64,000 nt of DNA. It comes from DASWDH01 sp035318505. Its GTDB lineage: Bacteria > Myxococcota_A > Polyangia > Polyangiales > Polyangiaceae. The translations under genes and the position numbers were made by a program. The stretch lies in assembly GCA_035318505.1 (NCBI GenBank), contig DATHEQ010000134.1:1-64000 (forward strand). Reading direction: 5' to 3'. This document shows positions 50,350 to 59,898 of this stretch, one piece after another (the stretch's first letter is position 1; each line of letters begins with the position of its first letter). The notes below the pieces were generated by a model, which did no database searches, had not been told where the DNA came from, and was given only the letters and a program-made list of their open reading frames with translations.

Positions 50350-51291
50350 TTAGGCGCTTCGCTCGATGCCGCCCGGTTCTCCGGCGTGCCGCGCCTTTTC
50401 GACAGCGGCGCGCGCAGCGGCAATCAGCAGATCGGGGTCGGTCTGTCGCGGATCGACGATGGCCGCTCCCCAGCGAATGCAGATCGTGAAATCGACCGAG
50501 ATGCCGGCGTCGGAGTGACCATTGCTTCCCGCCTGGGCCGCGATGGCGGCGAGCGACGGAAGATCGTTCTCGGGTAGAAGCACGACGATCTCGTCGACGT
50601 CCCCCCGCACGAGTCCGTCTTGGATCGTGTCGGAGAGCTCCATCACGGCGCCGCCGAGCAGCGCATCGGTCGACGACCGTCCGATGGAGGCGCTCAGTTT
50701 GCCTTCGTCTTCCAAACAGAGGACCGCGCAGACCACCAGCCGCTCGTCGCGCAGGCATGCGTCGATCTCGCGCTGGAGCCGCGCGCGCAGCGCCGACGGC
50801 GAGGGCAGCGACGACAAGGCGTCGGCGCGCTTGCGCCGCAGCCGGATGTGCGGCGCGGTCGGCGGCTCTCCTTCACGACTCGTCACCCGCAGGGCCGCGC
50901 GCATGCGCTGCGAGAGCTCGAAGATGCGAAACGGTTTGGCGATGAACGCCGCGGCGCCGAGCTCGGTGGCGCGATCGCGCACGGCATCTTCGGTGCTGGC
51001 CGAGACGATCATGACGGGCACGCCGGCGGTGCGAGGGTCTCCCTTCAGCGCGCGGCACACGTCGAGCCCGCCCATTCCGGGCATCGTGACGTCGAGAAGG
51101 AGCAGGTCGAAATTGCCCGTTTGCGCGAGGGAAAGCGCGCCATCGCCCGTATGGACGCCCTCCACCTCGAATCCTTCCGAACGACACACCTCCTCGATGA
51201 GCTCCCGGTTGACGGGATCATCATCCGCCACCAGCACACGCGCCGGACGGCCGAGTCGTACGAAATCGGAATCGAGTCGCCGCTCCATCAT
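50350..51291 (-). CDS. Response regulator with degenerate GGDEF domain
   Basis: 313 residues. The receiver domain has VLVADDDPVNRELIEEV and phospho-acceptor LLLLDVTMPGMGG, followed by FIAKPFRIFELSQR. The second half has the fold pattern of a GGDEF domain, but the signature is RGDVDEIVVLLPE instead of RxGGDEFxxxLP. The glycine pair is gone and diguanylate cyclase activity is unlikely. A Cys-containing core replaces the usual metal-binding strand. Probable role: phosphorylation-dependent protein interaction, possibly c-di-GMP-linked. Two adjacent ATGs (51291, 51288) are equivalent starts. Confidence 0.75.
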   Translation of the reverse strand: MMERRLDSDFVRLGRPARVLVADDDPVNRELIEEVCRSEGFEVEGVHTGDGALSLAQTGNFDLLLLDVTMPGMGGLDVCRALKGDPRTAGVPVMIVSASTEDAVRDRATELGAAAFIAKPFRIFELSQRMRAALRVTSREGEPPTAPHIRLRRKRADALSSLPSPSALRARLQREIDACLRDERLVVCAVLCLEDEGKLSASIGRSSTDALLGGAVMELSDTIQDGLVRGDVDEIVVLLPENDLPSLAAIAAQAGSNGHSDAGISVDFTICIRWGAAIVDPRQTDPDLLIAAARAAVEKARHAGEPGGIERSA

Positions 51292-51357
51292 GAACCGGCT
51301 GCGGCATGCCACGCGCGGGCTGCCTCGCGGTTGGACTTTGGGCGGATGGCCCGGTCC

Positions 51358-52305
51358 TTACGGTTCGAGGTTATCGGCCTCGACCTCTTTTGACAAACGT
51401 CGGCTACCTACATGGTCGCTACCGAGCGGCGATGCGCGCGTGCCGCGCACGATTTCGTCGTCGTCGGGTGCCGAGACGTTGGGATCTGGAGCCGCCGGAA
51501 GGAGTGGCAACGTGCGCTCGCTTCCCGACCGCATGCGGACGCGCACGATGCCCGCCGGAGCGCGCGGCGAGCGAAGAATCGCAAACTCGACGCACTTTCG
51601 CCCCTGATCGGGCGGGCATCCGATGCGAACGTGGAAATGATCGTCGTGCGCTGCTTGGGAGGGCTGCATCATCACGTCGGCGGCGCGCTGTCGCAGCTCG
51701 CTCGGAACGCCGCGCAGCTCGGCATAACGCAAGAGCCTGGCGCGGATATGGCGTGCCACGAAGATATGCGACACGCGCGCTTCGCGATCGTCGACGAGCG
51801 CTTCGACGAGCGCCCAGTTGCGAGCATCGTCGAAGACGGCGCCCGCAAGATCGGTCGCCTCTCCGCGCGGCGAGAACGTGACGAACCGCGCCGGCAAGAG
51901 AGGCTTATCGGCTGGATTGCGCAGGTAAAAGCCGAGGTCGGCATCGCGTCCGCTCTCGTGAGAGTGGTGGCGTTCGAGCTCCCCCCCTTCGCGGCGCGAC
52001 ATGTCGCCGACGCTGAGAACCGCGTCGGGAAAGCGCCGCGCTACGCGCCGCGCAGCGCGCTCGATCAGCCCGACGAGCGACGGCAGACCGTAGCGGGCGG
52101 TCGACTCGGCGTAACGGGGCACGACGCGGAGGTACGGCGCGGTGCCGAGACGCTTGCCGCCGTCGAGCCGCCCCTGATTGGGCGAGCCGATGGAAAACGA
52201 GGCGGAAGCCGTTGCTTTCGCGGGACGGGGGTACGGCGCCGTGGCCCCGCACAAAGTGGCCCACCCGACCAAGCTACCGAACACGGCCATTGATACGAAG
52301 CGCAC
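51358..52305 (-). CDS. mepA: Penicillin-insensitive murein endopeptidase (MepA-like, peptidase family M74)
   Basis: 315 residues with an N-terminal signal peptide (VFGSLVGWATLCGATA). It cleaves D-alanyl-meso-diaminopimelyl cross-links in peptidoglycan. The zinc-site motifs are VGDMSRREGGELERHHSHESGRDADLGFYL and AAHDDHFHVRIGCPPDQ, and ARYGLPSLVGLIERAARRVARRFP precedes them as in the family. The C-terminal 90 residues are a low-complexity extension with a basic, then acidic character. It shares strand with recN upstream (gap about 50 bp). Confidence 0.87.
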   Translation of the reverse strand: MRFVSMAVFGSLVGWATLCGATAPYPRPAKATASASFSIGSPNQGRLDGGKRLGTAPYLRVVPRYAESTARYGLPSLVGLIERAARRVARRFPDAVLSVGDMSRREGGELERHHSHESGRDADLGFYLRNPADKPLLPARFVTFSPRGEATDLAGAVFDDARNWALVEALVDDREARVSHIFVARHIRARLLRYAELRGVPSELRQRAADVMMQPSQAAHDDHFHVRIGCPPDQGRKCVEFAILRSPRAPAGIVRVRMRSGSERTLPLLPAAPDPNVSAPDDDEIVRGTRASPLGSDHVGSRRLSKEVEADNLEP

Positions 52306-52353
52306 GAACTCGCTTTTAACGAATGCCGGCAGAAAAGGGCAAAACTTCGGCGT

Positions 52354-54060
52354 TCAGCGCGCCAATGCTTGATTCGCGTCGCGCAGCATCTCTTCCGCCG
52401 CTTTGCGTGCCGCCGGTCCGACTTTGGCTCCCGCGAGCATGCGCGCGAGCTCCGCGAGTCGGTCTTTGCCCCGGGTCGCCAAGACGCGCGTCGTGGCGAG
52501 CCCCGCCTTTTCTTCTTTCTGCACGACGAAATGCGCATCGGCGAAAGCAGCGATCGATGCGAGGTGCGTGATGCAAAGCACCTGACGATGGCGAGCGACG
52601 TCCGCCATGGCGCGGCCGATGCGATCAGCGATGGCGCCGCCCACACCGGCGTCGACCTCGTCGAAGACGAAGAGACCTGCGGGGCCCGCCCCGGCCAGCA
52701 CCCGCTTCAAAGCGAGCAGCGCCCGCGAGAGCTCTCCTCCGGAGGCGATGCGGCGGAGCGGACGCGGCTCGACGCCCGGGTTCGGCGCGATCAGAAACTC
52801 GACGCGATCGATCCCATCGTGGCCGAGGCGCGCGCCGTCCACTTCGAGGTCCGCGCCCCCCCGCTGGGGCGCGACTTCGACGATGACGCGCGCGCGGCCC
52901 ATGCCGAGACCATCGAGCTCTTTCCCGATCGCATCGCCCAGCGTGGTCGCCGCTTTTTTGCGCGCAGCCGAGAGCGCGCGCGCCATGGCCGCCGCTTTCT
53001 CGAGCAAGGCGGCGAGGGCGGCGCGCTCGGCGGAAAGGCGATCTACGGCCCCCGAGAGCGACTCGATCTCCGTGGCCATGCGTTCGCGCGCTGCAGCCAC
53101 GGCGCCCGAGTCGCCCCCGTGCTGGCGCAAAAGCTTGTGAACCAGAAAGAGCCGCTCCTCGACCTCGCGCAGGTGCTCGGGGTCGGCCTCGATCCCGTCG
53201 GCATAGCGGGCGAGTGCGCGCGCCACGTCGACCAAATCGCTGCGCGCCGTTTCGACCGAGGCGGCCAAAGGCGCCAGCGCGGGGTCGAGCTCGCGGATGG
53301 AGGCAAGATCGCCGCTCAAGCTAGCCAGCTCGTCGCAGATGGCCCCGTCCTTGTCGTAGAGTCGGTCAGCGGCGCCACGGGTCACCTGCCCCAGGCGCTC
53401 GGCATGGCGCAAACGACTGCGGTCGGCTTCGAGCTCTCCCGGCTCGTCGGGGCGCAGACCCACCTCGTCGATGGCCGCCAGCTGAAAGCGCAAGAACGCC
53501 TCGCGCTCTTCCCGTTTTTGCTCCATCTGCTCGAGCTCGGCGATTTGGCGCGAGCGTACGACGAGCTCGTCGACGTGGCGCGACAACTGCTCGCGCTCGC
53601 TTTCCAGTCGCGCGAACGCGTCGAGATGGAGCAAATGCGTGGCGGGATCGGTGAGGGAGACGCTCTCGTGCTGCGACGAGATGTCCACCAGCTGCGAAGC
53701 CAGCTCGGAGAGCTGTGACGCGGTGCAGAGCCGCCCGTTCAAGTAGGCCCGCGAGCGCCCCGAAGCTTGCACGACGCGCCGCAGCACCAATTCATCGCCC
53801 GCGTCGAGCCCAGCCTCGGTGAGGCGGGCGCGTGTTCGCGGGGACGCCGTGACGTCGAACAGCGCCTCGACTTCGGCCTCCTCGGCTCCGGGACGGACCA
53901 AATCGGGCGCGGCACGCTCGCCAAGGACGAGGCCGAGGGCACCGACAACGATGGACTTGCCAGCGCCGGTCTCCCCGGTCAGGACGTTGAACCCCTTTTC
54001 GAGATGCAGGTCCAGCTGATCGATGAGCACGAAGTTCTTGACACGAAGCTCGAGAAGCAC
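52354..54060 (-). CDS. recN: DNA repair protein RecN
   Basis: 568 residues from a GTG at 54060 with GGAG five nt upstream; the resulting start VLLELRVKNFVLIDQL matches RecN proteins, so the longer frame to 54186 was not used. SMC-like layout: Walker A GETGAGKSIVVGALGLVLG, a long coiled-coil centre (about 150-400), ABC signature IASGGELSRALLALKRVL, Walker B FVFDEVDAGVGG and H-loop CITHLASIAAFAD. It acts in double-strand break repair with RecA. No LexA-like operator was recognised upstream. Confidence 0.95.
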   Translation of the reverse strand: MLLELRVKNFVLIDQLDLHLEKGFNVLTGETGAGKSIVVGALGLVLGERAAPDLVRPGAEEAEVEALFDVTASPRTRARLTEAGLDAGDELVLRRVVQASGRSRAYLNGRLCTASQLSELASQLVDISSQHESVSLTDPATHLLHLDAFARLESEREQLSRHVDELVVRSRQIAELEQMEQKREEREAFLRFQLAAIDEVGLRPDEPGELEADRSRLRHAERLGQVTRGAADRLYDKDGAICDELASLSGDLASIRELDPALAPLAASVETARSDLVDVARALARYADGIEADPEHLREVEERLFLVHKLLRQHGGDSGAVAAARERMATEIESLSGAVDRLSAERAALAALLEKAAAMARALSAARKKAATTLGDAIGKELDGLGMGRARVIVEVAPQRGGADLEVDGARLGHDGIDRVEFLIAPNPGVEPRPLRRIASGGELSRALLALKRVLAGAGPAGLFVFDEVDAGVGGAIADRIGRAMADVARHRQVLCITHLASIAAFADAHFVVQKEEKAGLATTRVLATRGKDRLAELARMLAGAKVGPAARKAAEEMLRDANQALAR

Positions 54061-54250
54061 GGCTCCGTCGTATACCCTCGTCGGGTGAAAAAGGGGCCCC
54101 CCTGGCATCGAATCCTTGGTATTCGGTTTCACGGTGAACGTTGGTGGGGCATGAAGTGCGGCTGAGCGTCGGCGAGCACAAAACAAGCCGAGCAGCGCCC
54201 CATCGGTCGTCCGCGTGCCGATTTCCCCTAAAAGCAGCGTTTTTTGAGTC

Positions 54251-54280
54251 TTGACGTACTTGACGGTATGTGACTAGCAT
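54251..54280 (+). promoter_or_regulatory. Candidate promoter of the Fic-like gene
   Basis: TTGACG (54251-54256), an 18-bp spacer and TAGCAT (54275-54280), about 100 bp upstream of the ATG at 54378. A second TTGACG starts nine bases later, giving a direct repeat over the -35 region. Confidence 0.35.
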
Positions 54281-54377
54281 TCGCCCGCGCATTGACTGCC
54301 CGACCAGAGTAGGGCTCGCCTTTCCGCTTTTTTCCGAATCTTCTCGAGCCCCTACGCAAAGAGAGCCAGACCAACCC

Positions 54378-55694
54378 ATGCCGGCCCGACACGACCGCGC
54401 AGAGAAGAAGAAGCAGCGTTCCCAGAGCCGGTCTCCTTCCGACAGCTCCAAGAGCAAGGCTTCGAAGGCGAGCAAAGCGCCCGCCAAGAAGCCTTCGGTG
54501 GATCGTTCCCCGAAGAAGAAAGAGTCCGGACGGGATAGTGCGGCTACCAAACCCTTGAAGCCGGTAAAGGGCGTGAAACCCGAGCGCGCGCTCGCCAAGG
54601 TGACTGCCAAGGCTGAGAAGATTGGCGGCAAAGGGGCGGAGCCGAACAAGGTCGGAGGGGGTGGCAAAGTGGCGCGAACGATCGCAGTCGAACGTGTGTC
54701 GGCGGACGAAACCAAGACGTCGGCCGTTGCGAAATCAGAGCTACTCAAAACCAAAGGCGTGCCGAAAGCGCCCAAGGCACCGAAAGCTCCGAAAGCTCCG
54801 AAAGAGCGACGGACGGCAGTGCCCCTGCCCCCCTTGAGGGCATACAAATTCATCGGCGTGCCGTCTTTCACCGGGCCGAAACCGGTCAAGTACACGATCC
54901 CGCCGCCGCCGCCCGTTCCCCCTCCCCCGCCGCCCGCATCGCTCGAGGAGCGCGTTGCCCTCGTCCAAACTCGGCTCGCCAAGCAGGACGAGGAGTTCAG
55001 GCGCCGCTACTTGGAGAACTTCGATATGTCGTGGATTTACCACGACAGCGCGCTGGAGGGCGTCGTCTACAGCTTTACGGAGCTGCGAACGGCGGTCGAT
55101 TCGAGCGGCACGGTCGTGCAGGATTCGACCTTGCAGCCGGTTTGCGAGGAGATCCGGCGGCACAAGCAGGCCATCGAGTTCGTGCGCGATTTCGCGAAAA
55201 AGCGGCTTCCCATCACCCTCGACGTGGTGAAGCGCATCTACCTCATCCTCCATCCCGAAGAGGGCGACCTCAAGACGCTGAAGTACCGCAAAGACATCCC
55301 CCAGCATCGACTCTATTTTCACGAGTACGCTGCGCCCGACAAGATCGCCTACAAAGTTCGGCAGATCGTCGACTGGATCAACGATCCCGAAACCAAGCGT
55401 GGCCGCAACGCGCTGCGCATTGCGGCGCGGGCTCACTACGATCTCGTGCGCGTGTTTCCGTTCACGCACGACAGCGGCAAGGTTGCACGCCTTCTCATGA
55501 ACATGCTCCTCATGCGGGCGGGGTACGAGCCGGCGATCATTCACTCCACCGAGCGCCAGCGGTACTACGAGGCGCTCAAAGGCTCGGCTGCGATCATCTT
55601 GCACATGGCGCAAGAAGCCGAAGAAAACGGCTTAGCCAGCATCGAGAAGCTGCTCGAAGAGCACGAGACCAACACGCGCAGCTTCGTCAGCTGA
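54378..55694 (+). CDS. Fic-fold protein with altered catalytic motif
   Basis: 438 residues; a GTG at 54270 in the same frame lies upstream of the proposed transcription start and was rejected. Residues 1-150 are a basic, low-complexity Lys/Ser/Ala tail with KAP repeats (about 131-143), then a polyproline run (about 175-186). The C-terminal 230 residues have the Fic fold: WIYHDSALEGVVYSFTEL resembles the Fic segment with the inhibitory SxxxEG motif. The core motif reads VFPFTHDSGKVARLL (about 359-373) where active Fic enzymes have HPFxDGNGRxxR. The catalytic His is Phe and the DGN triplet is HDS, so AMP transfer is unlikely. A nucleotide-binding or scaffold role is inferred. Confidence 0.8.
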   Translation: MPARHDRAEKKKQRSQSRSPSDSSKSKASKASKAPAKKPSVDRSPKKKESGRDSAATKPLKPVKGVKPERALAKVTAKAEKIGGKGAEPNKVGGGGKVARTIAVERVSADETKTSAVAKSELLKTKGVPKAPKAPKAPKAPKERRTAVPLPPLRAYKFIGVPSFTGPKPVKYTIPPPPPVPPPPPPASLEERVALVQTRLAKQDEEFRRRYLENFDMSWIYHDSALEGVVYSFTELRTAVDSSGTVVQDSTLQPVCEEIRRHKQAIEFVRDFAKKRLPITLDVVKRIYLILHPEEGDLKTLKYRKDIPQHRLYFHEYAAPDKIAYKVRQIVDWINDPETKRGRNALRIAARAHYDLVRVFPFTHDSGKVARLLMNMLLMRAGYEPAIIHSTERQRYYEALKGSAAIILHMAQEAEENGLASIEKLLEEHETNTRSFVS

Positions 55695-55697
55695 GCG

Positions 55698-57161
55698 TCA
55701 CTCGACCGGCGCGACGTCGTCCCAAGCGGTTGCTAGCGCCAAAGTGGACCAGGCGAGGTTCAAGTCCATCGTCGCACTGAGATGGTTGTAGCGCTGGGTC
55801 GCCCATTGGCGTGCGGCGTCGACGAGATCGGCGTCTTCTTTCGTCCCGATGTCGATCCCCTGCTGCACCGCGATGACCCATTGCCGTGCTGTGCGCTGGG
55901 CCGAGCCGTAGGCCCGCTCTCTCGTCTGCGCGTCGGCCACTTGTGCGTACGCGGTCTCGACCTCGACGCCGATGCCGCCGAGCGCGTAGCGCTCCGTTTC
56001 CCGTAGTTCTTCGACGGCGGCGTTGGCCTGGGCGAGCCGGGCGCCGTCCGGCAGGAAATCGAGCTGCCATCTCATGGCCAGGGCGGCCCCGTAACGCAGG
56101 TAGTTGGCATCGTCGCGAATGTACGGGTTCAGCTGATCGGTCACCTGGGGTGCGCGCGACCAGGTGGCGCCGACGGCCAAGCCGAGATCGGGCAGGTACT
56201 TGGAGCGCGCCAGATCCGCCTGTGCTTCGCGCGCCACGAGCCCGGCGCGGAGCATGTTGACTTCGGGGCGGTTGATGCGCGCCGCCTGAAGGTACTGCGC
56301 GACCGGTCCGAGCGGCCGTTTGGCGGGGCGCAGGGGATCGCCCGAGATGTCGAAACCGTGCCCCTCCCCCGTGAGAAAACGGAGTGAGGCGAGAGCGATC
56401 GCTTCGTAGCGGTGCGCCTCCGACCGGCGACCATCGAGCTCGAAACGAAACGTGCGCAGCTTGAAGAGGTCGATCTCGTCGGCGTTGCCGGCTTTGACCT
56501 CGCGGTCGAGATGCTCCACGGCTTTGTCGAGCTGACCGGCGGCGTCGTTCAGCAACGCCAGACCGTCGCGCGCGAGCTGCAGTCCGAAGTACGCTTTTCG
56601 CACGTCGAGGCGAACGAGATTCTTCTGCTTGTTGACGTCGCTCTCGCCGACTTTGATCTGCGCTTCGGCGGCGTGCCACAGATTGGTGAGCTTGCCGAAT
56701 GTCCAGAGGGGGATGACGCCTTCCACACCGATTCGCCAGAACACGCCCATCGAGCTCGACAGCGAGACTTCCGTGTTCGGGCTGTAGATGTTGTTGCCGC
56801 GCACGGTGGGAGCGACGCCGAAACCGCCGGTCGCCGTGAATTCGCTGAAGGGCGCGAAATGCGCCTCGTCGAGCTGCGCGCGCATCGACTGGAGCCGCGC
56901 GCGTGACGCCCAGATGTTGGGGTGGTTGCGCTCGGCGAGATCGAGGCAGCGTCGCAACGAAATGCCGTGCGATGGCGCCGGTACAACGGCGGGAGCGGCG
57001 CTCGACGCGGCAGGCGGCGCGCTCGACGTTACCGGCGCGGCGTGCTGCGGCTCAGCGCCGCCCTTGGGCGGCGTTTGGGCAGCCGTGAGCGATGGCAGGA
57101 GCGCGCCGCTGAAGAGCAGGGCTGCCAAGGCTCGGCCGAGCGGTCGCATTGGGCGGACCAT
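55698..57161 (-). CDS. TolC-family outer membrane efflux protein
   Basis: 487 residues from MVRPMRPLGRALAALLF; a further ATG lies four codons on. A signal peptide and a Pro/Ala-rich mature start lead into the two structurally repeated OEP halves: SLRRCLDLAERNHPNIWASRARLQSMRAQLDEAHFAPFSEFTATGG, and later ARINRPEVNMLRAGLVAREAQADLARSKYLPDLGLAVGATWS and TAYAQVADAQTRERAYGSAQRTARQW. It would form the trimeric outer-membrane duct of a tripartite efflux or type I secretion system. No membrane-fusion or inner-membrane pump gene is adjacent. It ends 3 bp from the convergent Fic-like gene. Confidence 0.85.
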   Translation of the reverse strand: MVRPMRPLGRALAALLFSGALLPSLTAAQTPPKGGAEPQHAAPVTSSAPPAASSAAPAVVPAPSHGISLRRCLDLAERNHPNIWASRARLQSMRAQLDEAHFAPFSEFTATGGFGVAPTVRGNNIYSPNTEVSLSSSMGVFWRIGVEGVIPLWTFGKLTNLWHAAEAQIKVGESDVNKQKNLVRLDVRKAYFGLQLARDGLALLNDAAGQLDKAVEHLDREVKAGNADEIDLFKLRTFRFELDGRRSEAHRYEAIALASLRFLTGEGHGFDISGDPLRPAKRPLGPVAQYLQAARINRPEVNMLRAGLVAREAQADLARSKYLPDLGLAVGATWSRAPQVTDQLNPYIRDDANYLRYGAALAMRWQLDFLPDGARLAQANAAVEELRETERYALGGIGVEVETAYAQVADAQTRERAYGSAQRTARQWVIAVQQGIDIGTKEDADLVDAARQWATQRYNHLSATMDLNLAWSTLALATAWDDVAPVE

Positions 57162-57239
57162 AGCACCGGAGGAGCCGGTCGGGATGCGCACCGCAGGCCA
57201 GAGTGGAAACTTGGGCCGGCAGCCAGGTGCACGCGTTTT

Positions 57240-58756
<1,517 letters not shown>

Positions 58757-58760
<4 letters not shown>

Positions 58761-59872
58761 CGACCCCCGACGCCCCCCCCTCCCACGCCCTTTTGCGGCG
58801 GTCGCGACGAGGTCGGCGCACCGAGAGCGGGCGTGTAGATGTAACCCTGTTGCTGAAAGACGCAGATGCGATTGCCGCCATCGCGTTTGGCTTGCTGGAG
58901 AGCGCCGTCGGCGGCGCGAAGAAGCGCGTCCTTGGTGCGCACGTCGCGCGAAGGGTAGAGACCGACGCCGATCGACACCGTGATGTTGTGGAACTTCTGC
59001 GCGTCGATGGAGAACCGCTTCTCGGTGACGTCGCGCCAGATGCGCTCGGCCACCGTGACCGCGCCCCCGAAGTGCGTGCTCGGTAGCACGATGAGAAACT
59101 CTTCACCGCCGTAACGCGCGATGACGTCCACGTCGCGCACGCACGCGCGCATGAGCTCCGCGACGGAGCGAATGATGTGATCTCCGAGTTGTCGCGTGCC
59201 CGAGTCGTTGTGCGCTTTCAGTTGGTCGATGTCGATAAAGGCACACGCCAAGGGATCATGGTAGCGCTCGGCGCGTTTGAACTCTTCCGAGAGCCGGGTA
59301 TGCAAATAGCGGTAATTGTAAAGGCCAGTGAGCTCGTCGTGGACGCTCATCTGCTCGAGCTTCTGGCGCGCTTGGGCCACGTGATCGTGCAGGCGTTTGA
59401 TGCGCAGCATCGCCTCCACGCGGGCCACGAGCTCCTTTTCTTCGAAGGGCTTGCACACGTAGTCGTCGGCGCCGATCTTGAGACCCTCGACCCGGCTTGC
59501 GCTGTCGGTTTTGATCGTCACCAGCACGACGGGGAGAAACGACTCATTGGTCATCCCTTTGAGAAGCCGGCACGCTTCCAGCCCCGAGAGGCGCGGCATC
59601 ATGATGTCGAGCAGGGCCAGCGAGATGCCTCCGCGCGACACGCGTTCCACCGCTTCTTGGCCGTCTTCACACGTCTCCACGACGTAGCCATGGCTACGCA
59701 GGATGTTGGCTAGAAGCTCGCGCGTGAGCCGATCGTCGTCAGCCACCAATACGGTGGCGATCGGAGCGGCAGGTAGGGACGGAGAGGGGTCCAAGTCGCG
59801 TAGCACACTGCTGCCCGCTGACTCCCCCGCCCGATCCGAAGGCCTGACATGCGGGCGGTCGGAGGCGGACAC
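58757..59872 (-). CDS. Response-regulator diguanylate cyclase (REC-GGDEF)
   Basis: 371 residues from a GTG at 59872; another GTG at 59929 would overlap the LptD-like gene. The receiver has TVLVADDDRLTRELLANIL and phospho-acceptor LALLDIMMPRLSG, then a short coiled linker (HDHVAQARQKLEQM). The GGDEF domain is complete: DELTGLYNYRYLHTRL, CAFIDIDQLKAHND for metal binding and the active-site ARYGGEEFLIVLP. It would make cyclic di-GMP when phosphorylated. No RxxD inhibitory site is evident before GGEEF (the segment reads CVRDVDVI). The C-terminal tail is Pro/Gly-rich. It is coupled to the downstream NtrC-family gene. Confidence 0.9.
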
Positions 59873-59898
59873 GACTACAGCAGCATAGCGTAATGGCT

